DNA from: JAIQFL01 sp035295745
GTDB lineage: Bacteria; Acidobacteriota; Terriglobia; Bryobacterales; Bryobacteraceae
Assembly: GCA_035295745.1 (NCBI GenBank)
Contig: DATGIL010000015.1
Span: 267,892 to 331,891 of the forward strand
Reading direction: 5' to 3'
Length of the DNA stretch: 64,000 bases
Shown: positions 12,144 through 21,791 of the stretch, piece after piece
Layout of the letters: the number at the start of each line of letters is the position of its first letter
How positions within the stretch are numbered: the first letter of the stretch is position 1
The notes under the pieces: model-generated
The model's input: only the letters and a program-made list of their open reading frames with translations
What the model was told of the DNA's origin: nothing
The model's database searches: none
Translations under genes and position numbers: made by a program

Positions 12144-14768
12144 TCAGCCCACGCTTTCCTCGTTTCCTATAAGCTCACGCGAGCCCAGTGACCGCCAGAA
12201 GGCGAACATCGCGATGCCGAGGAGCAGCAACATCGTGGCGAGTCCCGCTGGAGCAAACCACGATTTCCACTCGCCGCCCACAGTGATCGCTCCGAAGCTG
12301 TTGATGAAGTAGACCGCGGCCACAGTCGCGACCAATCCAAATCGCAACAGCGCGAAGATCAACACCGAGAAGAGCACTACATAAATCACCGCGGCGGGAA
12401 TCCAATCCGGACTGTTCACCACTTCGCCCTCCTGCATGGTGAACAAAGCGGCCGCGATCAGCGCGGCCAGCCAGTCCTTTCGTACCAGAACGCGCAAGCC
12501 GAAAATTCCCAGAAATACGAGCAGCCCCGAACGGAGCGCGATTGCCAGCATGTTGGCATGTCCACCGATCCAGTGCCGTGTGCCCAACGCGTACGAGAGG
12601 CTCCCCGTGGCGTACAGATCGTCGCGGTACAAGGTCATCGTGGTGAGGCTGATCAGGAGCCACAGGCCGCAGCCCACTGCGGCGCCGATCAACATATGCG
12701 CGCCCACTTGTGGATCGAGCCAACGCCCCGCCAGAACGCGATTCCAGGTCACCAGCGCATGCGGCCAGCGCGCGCGAACCGCCGGCTCGAGTGCCAGGTA
12801 CACAAGCCAGATCAGGGCCGCCGACAGCAGGCAGTCGGCGGCTGCCCACTGGGCCAGGTTCAGAATGTCGCTATCCGCAACCGCGTGAACGGTCCCGACC
12901 CACGCCAGCACCGTGAGAAGGAACTGCGCAATCGCGATTCGCAATGCGCCCTTACGGTCTGTGCGGCCGAGCTTCCAGTTGCGCCGTGCCAGCAGGCACA
13001 CCAAGAACGTCCCCAAACTGATCAGCACCAGGTAGAACGTCTGGCGAACTCGCGTCCAGAGCGACGGACCGGCATTGTTGGCGATATTTGTCTGCCAGGG
13101 AAATTCCACCCGCGCCCTTGTAATCCGGCCTCTCCACGACGCGATCTGTACTTTCAATTCCGTATGCGGAAGCTTGGGGTGAGGACCTTTCCAGGCGCGA
13201 ATCTGGTCGGAGGCGCTGTTGGGCAGGAGGGTGGGCTCGGTCTCGCTGAACGTCGCCATATCGAGACCAGCCGCGCGGAAGACCGTTGCCGGATCGACAG
13301 GTTGGGGCAGATCGGGTCCGTCGCGGTAGGGCACCGCGGAGAATTCGAGCAGTTGTCCGTGTCCGTCCAGTACGACGGCCACCATTCCAGGCACGATGGG
13401 AGGAGGATTGTCCTGGTCGACCGAGCCTGTGGGAAGTGCGTACAGAGGATTCGGGCTCTCGCGGTACACGGAGCGGATCGGCGCTTCGGCCGTAAGCATC
13501 TCGTCCCAGGGCCGCGGCTTGGGATAATCGCGCATGTATCGGATCAGCTCGGTGCGAGGCTGGACCCAGATGGCGGTGTCCGCTGGCTTCTTCGGGTATC
13601 CGAACGATGCCGCCAATTCACGCGACAGATGCGCCAGCACGTCCGGCGAGTCTTCGAGCGCCGCATGCATGATGGCCTCACGGTGTTGATTGGTGAAAGC
13701 GGCTCCCAACAGCCCGACCATCACCAATAAAATCAGGGGAACGGAATAGCGCCGCGCCAATCCTTCGGTATCGCCGTGGGACGCCACCATTTCGGGAGAC
13801 GGAGTTTCCCCGGCTTCGAGTGCCGCGGCCAGACGGTCTCCTCCGGGCAGTAGCGCGCTGACAGCGAGCGCGGTCATTGGCCGCTTCATCGGATCGGGGT
13901 CGAGGCATCGGCGGATCGCCTTCTCGACGGCCGGGTCGATATCCGCCGCGACCGAGGTCATGTTGGTGAGTTGGACGGAGTCCTGCAACTCCAGAAGCTG
14001 ATGCACCGTCTTGGCCTCGTAGGGACGCCGTCCGGTGAACAGTTCGTACAGGACCAGCCCGAGCGAATAGATGTCGCTGCGCGCCGTAACCCCGGCTCCT
14101 TTGAGTTGCTCCGGTGCCATGTAGGCTGGCGTGCCGTTGCGTACCTCGGTGCCCGAGAGCTGATCGGCAATGGCCGCGAGGCCGAAGTCCATGATCACCA
14201 CTTCGCCGCGCTTGTTGATCATGATGTTCTGCGGCTTGAGGTCGCGGTGGATGACGCCGCGGTCGTGCGCGGCATTGAGTCCGGCGCAAAGCTTGCGCGC
14301 GGTCTCGAGCGCCTTATTGGCAGGGAGTCTGCCAATGCGGGTCAACAGCGAGGCAAGATCTTCGCCGTCGACATATTCCATGGAGATGTAGGGCATCCCC
14401 TCGACTTCGCCGATGTCGTAGACGCGGCAAACGTTGGGGTGCGACACGAGGCGCGCGACGCGGACTTCGCCGTGGAAGCGCTCCAGGAGCCGCGGATTGC
14501 GCGATGCCTCTTCCGGCAGGAATTTGAGCGCGACGGATTGCCCGAGCGTCAAATCGGTAGCACGATAGACCTCGCCCATTCCGCCGCGGCCCAACAGGCC
14601 GATGACGCGGTAGCGCCCGCCCAGCAGCGTGCCCGGCACAAACCGCCCGTCGTCCTCCGCGACAGAAGAGGCCGAAGTCAACCGCGACACGTCAGAATCA
14701 GCAGCCGCCGACGCGGCATTAGGATCCACCGCCACCGTTTCGGCGATCGATGGGGTAGAACGGTCCAT
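12144..14768 (-). CDS. Membrane-bound Ser/Thr protein kinase
   Basis: The 874-residue protein has a Hanks-type kinase domain at about residues 50-310: glycine loop GLLGRGGMGEVYRA, Lys82, catalytic HRDLKPQN at 174-181, DFG at 194-196 and GTPAYMAPE at 212-220. All catalytic residues are intact. A single membrane segment follows (LILLVMVGLLGAAF). Next come an extracytoplasmic region of some 230 residues and a C-terminal block with several membrane helices resembling an integral membrane sensor. It probably phosphorylates cytoplasmic partners in response to an envelope signal; neither is identified. No cognate phosphatase or substrate gene is adjacent. Confidence 0.92.
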   Translation of the reverse strand: MDRSTPSIAETVAVDPNAASAAADSDVSRLTSASSVAEDDGRFVPGTLLGGRYRVIGLLGRGGMGEVYRATDLTLGQSVALKFLPEEASRNPRLLERFHGEVRVARLVSHPNVCRVYDIGEVEGMPYISMEYVDGEDLASLLTRIGRLPANKALETARKLCAGLNAAHDRGVIHRDLKPQNIMINKRGEVVIMDFGLAAIADQLSGTEVRNGTPAYMAPEQLKGAGVTARSDIYSLGLVLYELFTGRRPYEAKTVHQLLELQDSVQLTNMTSVAADIDPAVEKAIRRCLDPDPMKRPMTALAVSALLPGGDRLAAALEAGETPSPEMVASHGDTEGLARRYSVPLILLVMVGLLGAAFTNQHREAIMHAALEDSPDVLAHLSRELAASFGYPKKPADTAIWVQPRTELIRYMRDYPKPRPWDEMLTAEAPIRSVYRESPNPLYALPTGSVDQDNPPPIVPGMVAVVLDGHGQLLEFSAVPYRDGPDLPQPVDPATVFRAAGLDMATFSETEPTLLPNSASDQIRAWKGPHPKLPHTELKVQIASWRGRITRARVEFPWQTNIANNAGPSLWTRVRQTFYLVLISLGTFLVCLLARRNWKLGRTDRKGALRIAIAQFLLTVLAWVGTVHAVADSDILNLAQWAAADCLLSAALIWLVYLALEPAVRARWPHALVTWNRVLAGRWLDPQVGAHMLIGAAVGCGLWLLISLTTMTLYRDDLYATGSLSYALGTRHWIGGHANMLAIALRSGLLVFLGIFGLRVLVRKDWLAALIAAALFTMQEGEVVNSPDWIPAAVIYVVLFSVLIFALLRFGLVATVAAVYFINSFGAITVGGEWKSWFAPAGLATMLLLLGIAMFAFWRSLGSRELIGNEESVG

Positions 14769-14956
14769 AGGTCGATTCTAAGACAGGAGCCGGGTGCCCG
14801 GGGCCGAGGTGCCAGGGAAGAGCAGGGAAGACGTGATGCATTTCCGGCGGACGCATGGATATCTGGGTCTCTCGAGCGCACCTACTCTGCCCAAGAGATG
14901 ATCTCTCAATGCTGCTCCGCGCAACGTCGCATGGTGCCGCGCCGCAGGACCTTCTC

Positions 14957-15034
14957 CCCAGCCCCTGGCCCCCGGCCCCTGTTTTGTGTTCCCCACCCCC
15001 AACCCCTAACTCCCAACCCCGCGAGCGAAGCGAG
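14957..15034. repeat. C-rich (minus-strand G-quadruplex-prone) element, copy 1
   Basis: The plus strand has successive C runs, including CCCCACCCCCAACCCC and TAACTCCCAACCCC, then GCGAGCGAAGCGAG. On the minus strand there are eight or more G runs of three to five separated by 1-11 bases. The right-hand half (about 14988-15034) recurs at 51279-51318. It lies in the 391-base region between the divergent kinase and hydrolase genes; no other feature was found in that region. Confidence 0.65.
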
Positions 15035-15159
15035 CCTCCCCCGCTTGCCCTTACTGCGCAGGAAAGGGACAATCTCTTCATAGGGGTGTGCCGTTGGGCC
15101 TACGTTCACGGAGTTGTTTTTTGACCACCCGGCAATTCTCTTGTACCATGGAGCACCGC

Positions 15160-16074
15160 ATGCGAAGCGTGCCATATCGCGAGCTGTCGGCCCTCACACT
15201 GTTCTTATGGGCTGCTGTCTCGATACCTGCTGTGATTCCTCCGGCGCCGGGAAGAATCATCGACATCGGCGGGACGAAGCTGCATCTCAACTGCACGGGC
15301 ACGGGTTCGCCTGCGGTCATTCTGGAGTCGGGTTTCCCAGGCGTTTCGCTGGATTGGGTCCTGGTCCAACCGGAGATCGCGAAATTTACGAGAGTCTGCA
15401 GTTACGATCGCGCCGGCTTCGGATGGAGCAGTCTGGGCAAACAACCGCGCACCGGCAACCAGATCGCCGACGATCTCCACGAACTGCTCAGCGTCGCGGG
15501 CGTCACGCCTCCGTATGTGCTGGTAGGGCACTCGGTGGGCGGCATCTACGTACGAATCTTCACGACGAAGCATCCCGACCAGGTGATCGGCATGGTGCTC
15601 GTCGACTCCACGCATGAAGGTGCATTGGCGTACGACTTCCGGTCGTACTGGACGCCGCGATCCCAAGCCGCGTCGAAGAGCACGGACGAACCACCGCTCC
15701 GATTTCCCCCGCAGGTCGATTCACTGCTCGGTCAGATGTCACGGACCGAGACCTGGAAAACCGGGGAGCAGCAGGAACGCGCTGCAATCAACACGATCAT
15801 GAACGAAGTGCCGAAGCCTCCGATGCGCCTGCCAATGATTCCGCTGCTGGTGCTGACTGCCGGAGAGCCGTTGGTATGGAGCGACAGCGCTTCCGCAGGA
15901 GCGTGGAAGCATCAGCAGTTGCAGAAGGAGCTCTCCACGTTATCGGCACAGGGAGAATGGATGGCCGTGCCGGGCGCCAATCACTACATCCAGCTTTCGA
16001 AGCCCGCCGCGGTGGTGGATGCGATCCAGCGAGTGGTGAACGCAACCAGGGCTCTGCAACCCGCGCACCGATAA
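15160..16074 (+). CDS. Exported alpha/beta hydrolase
   Basis: The protein has an alpha/beta-hydrolase fold: an N-terminal hydrophobic export or anchor segment (LTLFLWAAVSIPAVI), a strand-turn region ILESGFPG, RVCSYDRAGFGWS, nucleophile elbow GHSVGGIYV, and a C-terminal catalytic His in GANHYIQL. It is a serine esterase or lipase-like enzyme of unknown substrate. The ATG at 15160 is chosen over upstream in-frame starts because GGAG lies six bases before it. Its 3' end converges with the cupin-like gene nine bases away. Confidence 0.85.
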   Translation: MRSVPYRELSALTLFLWAAVSIPAVIPPAPGRIIDIGGTKLHLNCTGTGSPAVILESGFPGVSLDWVLVQPEIAKFTRVCSYDRAGFGWSSLGKQPRTGNQIADDLHELLSVAGVTPPYVLVGHSVGGIYVRIFTTKHPDQVIGMVLVDSTHEGALAYDFRSYWTPRSQAASKSTDEPPLRFPPQVDSLLGQMSRTETWKTGEQQERAAINTIMNEVPKPPMRLPMIPLLVLTAGEPLVWSDSASAGAWKHQQLQKELSTLSAQGEWMAVPGANHYIQLSKPAAVVDAIQRVVNATRALQPAHR

Positions 16075-16082
16075 CGAAGCGG

Positions 16083-16457
16083 TTACTTCAGTTCGATTAC
16101 GATCTCGCGGTAGGGCTTCGAGCCTACATTCGTCAACTGCGGGGCGTCCTCACCCTTATCGTGCCAGATCACGTCGCCCGACTTGCGCTCGCGAATCGTC
16201 TTCTCTCCTGTCTGGGGATCGATGCGCTCGTAGCGGCAGTCATCCAGAAACACGATGACCTGGTCGGCGCCGCGCACGCCGCGTTCGCGCACCGCGTGCA
16301 CGCCCGAAGTCACCTCGGTCACATGCACCTTCGCGTTATCGAACTTAACGACTGTCGGCAATACCGCGCCTCCCAGAGACCACACGCCCAGCAATGTGAC
16401 GGCGGATGAGATCAAGGCGGTCAGAACCAGGTTACGTTGCAGGATCATGCGGACCAT
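16083..16457 (-). CDS. Small membrane-anchored cupin-like protein
   Basis: The 124-residue protein has an N-terminal membrane segment (LVLTALISSAVTLLGVWSL) followed by a short cupin-like beta domain (VHAVRERGVRGADQVIVFLDD, core RGADQVIVFLDD, then SGDVIWHDKGEDAPQLTN). Metal ligands are not clearly present. A TACAAT -10-like box overlaps the first codon, so the true start could be the second Met (16448) on a leaderless transcript. Function unknown. Confidence 0.7.
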   Translation of the reverse strand: MVRMILQRNLVLTALISSAVTLLGVWSLGGAVLPTVVKFDNAKVHVTEVTSGVHAVRERGVRGADQVIVFLDDCRYERIDPQTGEKTIRERKSGDVIWHDKGEDAPQLTNVGSKPYREIVIELK

Positions 16458-16487
16458 TGTAGAACCGCCAGCTCACGGCGGCGATGG

Positions 16488-17279
16488 TCAGCGCTTGTAG
16501 CCCTTTTCTCGCAGGTACTGCACCAGCTCTCCGGGACGGTCCGTCTGAATCCCGTCCGCGCCCTCATCGATCGCCGACTGCCAACCGGTCGGCGCATCGG
16601 TGGGGCCCATGCGATCGACGTACAGTTCGGCTCCCGAGTCTTTGGCGATCTTGATGATCTCAGGCTTCCAGTCGGATGCGCCGAAGGCGATCACCGGCGC
16701 GTGCAGCTCGTTGACGATGCGCGTCACGATATCGACGTTGGACGATTCCGGCATGATCCTCAACTTGGGATTGATCTGCTGGATCTCTTTCGAGATGCGG
16801 CCGGAGTAGATCACCACGTGATCGGCCATGCCGTGATCCATGATGTGCTTCACCAATTCCTGTGCCGACACCTGCTTTACATCGACGTAGATGCCGATCT
16901 TGCCGTGCGCCATATCGAGCACCTCGTCGAAGCTGGGCATGCGGGTGCCGGCGAATTCGGGACCGCTCTTGCTGCCGGCGTCGAGCGCACGCAACTCGTC
17001 GAAGGTCATTTTCGACACTTCGCCCTGGCCAGTGGTGCAGCGGTTCACGGTGGCATCGTGACTCAAGATTAATTTGCCGTCCGCGGTAGTGCGCACGTCG
17101 ACCTCGATGTAATCGGCGCCCAGCTTGATGGCCTCCTCAAAGGCCGGCATGGTGTTCTCGGGGTGATGCAGGTGCTCGCCGCGATGAGAAATGGCGACGA
17201 CGTGCCGGGTCTGACCCAGCATCGCCGCCGCCGAAAGGACAAGGAGAAGGAGGATTCGCATTGGTTTAGAAGAAGACAC
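16488..17279 (-). CDS. Exported glycerophosphodiester phosphodiesterase family protein
   Basis: The 263-residue protein has a signal peptide (MRILLLLVLSAAAMLGQ from an internal Met). It shows the GDPD TIM-barrel signature: HRGEHLHHPENTMPAF, GADYIEVDVRTTADGKLIL and SHDATVNRCT, with the catalytic His and Glu/Asp residues in place. GDPDs hydrolyse glycerophosphodiesters to glycerol-3-phosphate and an alcohol. Its 5' end overlaps the end of the TonB-dependent receptor gene by 14 bases on the same strand, suggesting translational coupling and perhaps uptake-linked phosphodiester use. Confidence 0.92.
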   Translation of the reverse strand: MSSSKPMRILLLLVLSAAAMLGQTRHVVAISHRGEHLHHPENTMPAFEEAIKLGADYIEVDVRTTADGKLILSHDATVNRCTTGQGEVSKMTFDELRALDAGSKSGPEFAGTRMPSFDEVLDMAHGKIGIYVDVKQVSAQELVKHIMDHGMADHVVIYSGRISKEIQQINPKLRIMPESSNVDIVTRIVNELHAPVIAFGASDWKPEIIKIAKDSGAELYVDRMGPTDAPTGWQSAIDEGADGIQTDRPGELVQYLREKGYKR

Positions 17280-20200
17280 GAAGCGCCAGTTCCATCACGC
17301 GCGCTCCGTTGTCGGAAGTGATCTTACCGTACTGCGCGTTGCCGAGTGTAGTATTCGGGTTTTTGAAATTCGGATGGTTGAAGGTGTTGTAGAACTCTCC
17401 GCGCAGTTGAATGCGGAGCCGCTCGCGAACGGGGAAATTGCGCATCAGGGCCGTGTCCCAGTTGTTGATGCCTGGGCCATAGAACGAGAATCGCGGCTCA
17501 GTACCCGAAGTGAAGGCGGGCGCCACGGTGAAGGCGTTGACGTTGAACCACTCGGTGAGGGAGCGGTCGCCACGAGGCAGTGCCGCGGCGGCGATCTGGT
17601 TGGGACGCTGCGTGCCGGTGAAGCCGCCGGTTCCATTATTCTGCGACACCGAGAGCGGCAAACCCACCTGGAACTCCGTCACGCCCGAGATCTCCCATCC
17701 CCGCACTACATCCTGCACCACCGGAACACCGGCCAGCAGCTTACTTCCCCGGCCCAGCGGAAGCCGATAGACGTAGTTGCCCACGAAGCGATGCGGCACG
17801 TCGTAGGACGCGATGCCATGTTCCGCACGCAGGTTGTAGATATCCTGGATGCTGCCGTCGATGTAATCCGTGATCTTCGAAAACGTGTACGCGAACGAGA
17901 CCACTCCGCTTGACCAGCGGCGCACCAGGCTGGTCTGCAGGGCGTTGTAGAACGAGTTGCCTTCATTCGCCAGGTGACTCACGTTCAGATACTGCGGGAA
18001 CTCGCGCAGAGCCTGCGGATTGCTGGAGACGCCCCACAAACTCGCGGGCAATTGATTTTCGGGAATGGAGACGGGCAGCTTGACGCCGCGGGTGCCCACG
18101 TAATCCGCCTCCGCCAGCCAGTTGCCTTTGAATTGGTGCTGCACACCGAGCTGCCAGGTCTGATTGTAAGGCGTGCGGTCGCGGAATTCGAGCTGATTTA
18201 CGTTATTGGTGGGCTTGGTAAGGCTCGCTGGGATGAGGGGATTTCCATTGGCATCCACGTTGAACGGCACATACGGCACACCGCTCGCCAGCGTAAACGC
18301 GGGCGTGACCCCGTTGTCGAGACTGGTGAACGTGGCCGACCGCGCGTATTGCGACGTGGGTCCGACGCTCGCGTAGCCGATGGCTGGAAGGCGATAGATT
18401 CCGTAGCCGCCGCGCAGAACCGTGTCGGGCAGGATGTTGTAAGCGAAGCCGATGCGTGGCAGGAAATCGTGATAGATATTCGGCGAGAAGTGCGTAGGGG
18501 CGCCGTTGCGTCCGGCGAATTCGACATCGCCCAGGTTGCCCGTGATGTGGTTGACCAGGAGCGGGTTGAAGCTGGCAAACTGGTTGTTGGCCTCCGAGTA
18601 CGGCCCGTCCCACTCCCAGCGCAGCCCGAGGTTGACGGTCAAACGGCGCGTCACCTTGAAGTCGTCCTGCACGAAGCTTCCCGCACTGTTGATGTTCAAG
18701 CGGTAAGTGTAGTCGTTGATATTGATGCTGGTGGTCTGCGGTGTGCCGAGCAGAAGGTCGGCGAGCGCGTAGCCGCTCTTGGTGTCGTTGGGCGTCGAGC
18801 TGGTGAACGCGTTGGTGAAGGTGTAGGTGCCGGGTAGCTTGCCGGGAGTCGAGTTGTTGTACATCTGCCGCCGGAAGTCGGCGCCGATTTTGATGGTGTG
18901 GCGCCCTTTGGAGAGCGTGAGGCCGTCGTTGAAGACCCAGCTACGGTCGCGATCGTGGTTCGGAGCGCTGGCGCCCAGGCCGATCATCTGCGACACATTG
19001 ACGATCGGGAAGCTGTCGAGGGTCACGCCTTTCAATCCCAGCTCGGGAGCAGCGCCGCCGGTGATGGTAGTGTAGTTGTCCTCCTGCACCCACCCGAAGC
19101 GGAAGTCGTTGACCAGCGACGGGCCGAATACGTGGGTCTCGCTGATCGCGGCCTGCGTGTCGGTCCAGCCCCCAGCGTTCTGGTTGTTGGCTTTGTTCGG
19201 AATCACCACGGCCGCATTATTGTTAGGGCTGTACTGTCCGAAGCGGAAGAAGGCGCGATCGTTGGCGCCGAAGTTCTGGTCGATGCGTCCCAGGTACTGC
19301 CAGTTGTCGTTGGTGCTGGGCGGCGTAACGAAATAATTGTTGCCGTTGATGTTGGCATTCGGCTCCGGATAGAACTTGACGATCTGCGCAGCCACTGGAT
19401 CGATCCGGCTGCCGGGAATCACGTTGCCGGGGAACGGATTGCGGATCATCGTCTTGCCGTCGGAGGCAAGGTGCACGGTGGCGGGGTCGTAAATCGGAAC
19501 CACTTGGCCGCCAGCCAGAGTCTGAGAGAAGTCGCCCGATTTTTGCAGGTCGGTGGGCACCAGGTAGCTCGCGCCATTGCCTTGCGATGCGAGCGTGACG
19601 TTGAAATCGACGAAGAAGAACGTCTTGTCTTTACCGTTGTAAAGTTTCGGAATCATCACCGGACCGCCGATGGTCCCCCCGGGATCGTTCTGCACGTACT
19701 TGGTGGCGCTCTGTGTAGCCGAGAAAAAGTCGCGCGTATTCAGAATGCGATTGCGGAACAGGTCATAGGCGCTGCCATGGAGCGCGTTGCTTCCCGAGCG
19801 TGAGGTCGCGATCATCACGCCGCCGCCTGTGTGTCCATACTCGGCGGAGAAGGGCGTGGTGAGCACTTTGAATTCCTGAATCGAATCGGGGCTGGGGGTC
19901 AAAGTGTAAGTTTCGTCGGAAGGGTTGGTGGTGGGCAGGCCGTCCACCAGGATCTCGTTGGTCGTCTTGCGTCCGCCCGAGAAACTGAAGCCGTTGATGT
20001 TGGTGTAAGTGTTGCCGTTGGTGGTGACCCCGGGCAAGAGCTTCGCCAGGAGGAACGGCGACCGGCCGCGGCTGTTCGATGCCAACTCCGGCAGGTTGAC
20101 CAACTGGTCGGCATCCACCACCTGTCCGATCTCCGGAGACACATAGTTGATTTGGGCCGCGGAGGCGGAGACTTCCACCTTCTCCGAGACCTGGCCGACC

Positions 20201-20511
20201 TCCATCGCAAAATCGATGCGGCGCTGCTGATTGATCTGCAGTTGCACGCCCGACTCGACATGCTCCTTGAATCCAGGCGCCGCGAATTCCGCGCGATAGG
20301 AGCCTGGCTTGAGATAGGAGACGACGAAATCACCGGACTCGTTCGTCAACGTCTTGAAAATGGTGTTAGTCGATTCTTCGGTGACAGTGACTTGGGCGCG
20401 TGGAATCGCCAGCCCTGACGAATCCACCACGCGGCCTCCGATCGATCCCGTGTAACTCTGGGAAAACAGCGGCAGACAGACCAGAAGGGTCCAGACACAC
20501 TTCAAGCTCAT
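17266..20511 (-). CDS. Oar-like TonB-dependent receptor with carboxypeptidase-regulatory domain
   Basis: The 1081-residue outer-membrane protein has a signal peptide. A carboxypeptidase-regulatory (CarboxypepD_reg) domain follows at about residues 22-105 (GSIGGRVVDSSGLAIPRAQV). Next is a plug region containing the VDGLPTTN and EYGHTGGGVMI motifs of Oar-like receptors. A long beta-barrel comes last, ending in aromatic residues (ALRVFF), as expected for BAM insertion. These proteins are greatly expanded in Solibacter-type acidobacteria and are thought to import or bind polymers and oligosaccharides; the ligand is unknown. It is upstream of and overlaps the GDPD gene. It is divergent from the HEAT-repeat gene. 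Confidence 0.93.
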   Translation of the reverse strand: MSLKCVWTLLVCLPLFSQSYTGSIGGRVVDSSGLAIPRAQVTVTEESTNTIFKTLTNESGDFVVSYLKPGSYRAEFAAPGFKEHVESGVQLQINQQRRIDFAMEVGQVSEKVEVSASAAQINYVSPEIGQVVDADQLVNLPELASNSRGRSPFLLAKLLPGVTTNGNTYTNINGFSFSGGRKTTNEILVDGLPTTNPSDETYTLTPSPDSIQEFKVLTTPFSAEYGHTGGGVMIATSRSGSNALHGSAYDLFRNRILNTRDFFSATQSATKYVQNDPGGTIGGPVMIPKLYNGKDKTFFFVDFNVTLASQGNGASYLVPTDLQKSGDFSQTLAGGQVVPIYDPATVHLASDGKTMIRNPFPGNVIPGSRIDPVAAQIVKFYPEPNANINGNNYFVTPPSTNDNWQYLGRIDQNFGANDRAFFRFGQYSPNNNAAVVIPNKANNQNAGGWTDTQAAISETHVFGPSLVNDFRFGWVQEDNYTTITGGAAPELGLKGVTLDSFPIVNVSQMIGLGASAPNHDRDRSWVFNDGLTLSKGRHTIKIGADFRRQMYNNSTPGKLPGTYTFTNAFTSSTPNDTKSGYALADLLLGTPQTTSININDYTYRLNINSAGSFVQDDFKVTRRLTVNLGLRWEWDGPYSEANNQFASFNPLLVNHITGNLGDVEFAGRNGAPTHFSPNIYHDFLPRIGFAYNILPDTVLRGGYGIYRLPAIGYASVGPTSQYARSATFTSLDNGVTPAFTLASGVPYVPFNVDANGNPLIPASLTKPTNNVNQLEFRDRTPYNQTWQLGVQHQFKGNWLAEADYVGTRGVKLPVSIPENQLPASLWGVSSNPQALREFPQYLNVSHLANEGNSFYNALQTSLVRRWSSGVVSFAYTFSKITDYIDGSIQDIYNLRAEHGIASYDVPHRFVGNYVYRLPLGRGSKLLAGVPVVQDVVRGWEISGVTEFQVGLPLSVSQNNGTGGFTGTQRPNQIAAAALPRGDRSLTEWFNVNAFTVAPAFTSGTEPRFSFYGPGINNWDTALMRNFPVRERLRIQLRGEFYNTFNHPNFKNPNTTLGNAQYGKITSDNGARVMELALRVFF

Positions 20512-20690
20512 CCGATAATGTCCTCAATTTGGAAATGGTTCGCGCTCGCCTGCTCAGAGCGCGGGCGCACTTACTAACCGGCGACGTTCAACGTACCTAT
20601 GGGTGTGGCTTGATGTTCCCATGTCGCGCGGCGCGCGGTCAAGAAAACATTCGGTTACAGAACTGGTGTGTGGCAAGGCACAATGGGAGA

Positions 20691-21575
20691 GTGAAAACAG
20701 GGATCACGAATCGACTGATGAGTCTTTGGAGCTTGGCGATCTTGGCCGTACCCGCGGCCGCGGCAGTTACGGACGCACAATGCGTGGAGCTGCTCCGCCA
20801 CGCTCTGGACGCCCGGAATCCGGACACCCGCAAACAGGGAGTGGTGGCCCTGAGCCTCGCCGCCGAGAATGAGACGATGCAGAAACGGCTCGAAGCGATG
20901 CTGCAGGACAAGGATGTCGAGGTGCGCCTGACGGTGGTGGGTGGGTTGGCGGAATTGAGGAGCAAGTCCGCGATTGCGGCCCTGCATCAGGCGCTCGAGG
21001 ACGAGGTGCCGGAAGTCAGCTTCGCCGCTGCCAAGGCGTTGTGGTCTCTGCATGATGCGAAAGGCAAGGAGGCACTGATCGCGGTATTGCAGGGCGAGAG
21101 CAAGACGGCTTCGAACTTTCTGACCAAGCAGAAGCGCGACGCCTTGCGCATGATGCTGACGCCGCGGACGACGTTCCTGTACGCATTGCGGCAAGGCGTG
21201 GGCTTCGTGCCGGTGCCTGGTTTGGGGGAAGGGATTTCGTCGATGCAGGCCTTGTTGACCGATCCCGGGGTGTCAGGGCGGGCGACGGCGGCACTACTGT
21301 TGGGGAAGGATAAGGATCGCGCTACGATCGACGGATTGCAGGATGCGCTGATGGATAAAGACTGGCGAGTGCGCGCGGCCGCAGTCCACTCGCTCGCGCT
21401 GCAGAACGATCCGGCGATGATGCCAATCCTGGCGCCGCTGATTGAGGACGATAAGGAAGAAGTAAGGCTCCGCGCCGCGGCCGGATTTCTGCGTCTGTCG
21501 GCCATTGAGGCGAAGAGGCGTACGCAGAAGCGCCCGGCGCCTGCGAAGCAAGCTGTGGGGGAGCAAAAGAAGTAG
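20691..21575 (+). CDS. Exported HEAT-repeat protein
   Basis: The protein is made of successive alpha-helical HEAT/PBS-lyase-type repeats (KDVEVRLTVVGGLAEL, DEVPEVSFAAAKALWSL, KDWRVRAAAVHSLAL, DKEEVRLRAAAGFLRL). An N-terminal export signal (LMSLWSLAILAVPAAAAV) precedes them. It probably serves as a protein-binding scaffold in the envelope. The start is uncertain: GTG at 20691 or ATG at 20718 both fit the signal peptide, and neither has an ideal ribosome site. The longer frame to 20400 overlaps the receptor gene and looks spurious. Confidence 0.8.
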   Translation: MKTGITNRLMSLWSLAILAVPAAAAVTDAQCVELLRHALDARNPDTRKQGVVALSLAAENETMQKRLEAMLQDKDVEVRLTVVGGLAELRSKSAIAALHQALEDEVPEVSFAAAKALWSLHDAKGKEALIAVLQGESKTASNFLTKQKRDALRMMLTPRTTFLYALRQGVGFVPVPGLGEGISSMQALLTDPGVSGRATAALLLGKDKDRATIDGLQDALMDKDWRVRAAAVHSLALQNDPAMMPILAPLIEDDKEEVRLRAAAGFLRLSAIEAKRRTQKRPAPAKQAVGEQKK

Positions 21576-21791
21576 GCGAATCCGCGATTGTCTGAACCGC
21601 CCGTTTCCATTCCACATGACTCCCGAGACTCCATCAGCAGCGAGAACGGCACAGGAATTTGAGCGACGGACTCAGCCACACCCAGAAGCGAACCGCTGCC
21701 CGATTCTTCCGCAACGTGAAGGCCAACAGCACTGCTGTGATTGCGAACCACGCGGACTGCCAGGCATGGTTGGAGAGATGCGCGAGCATGC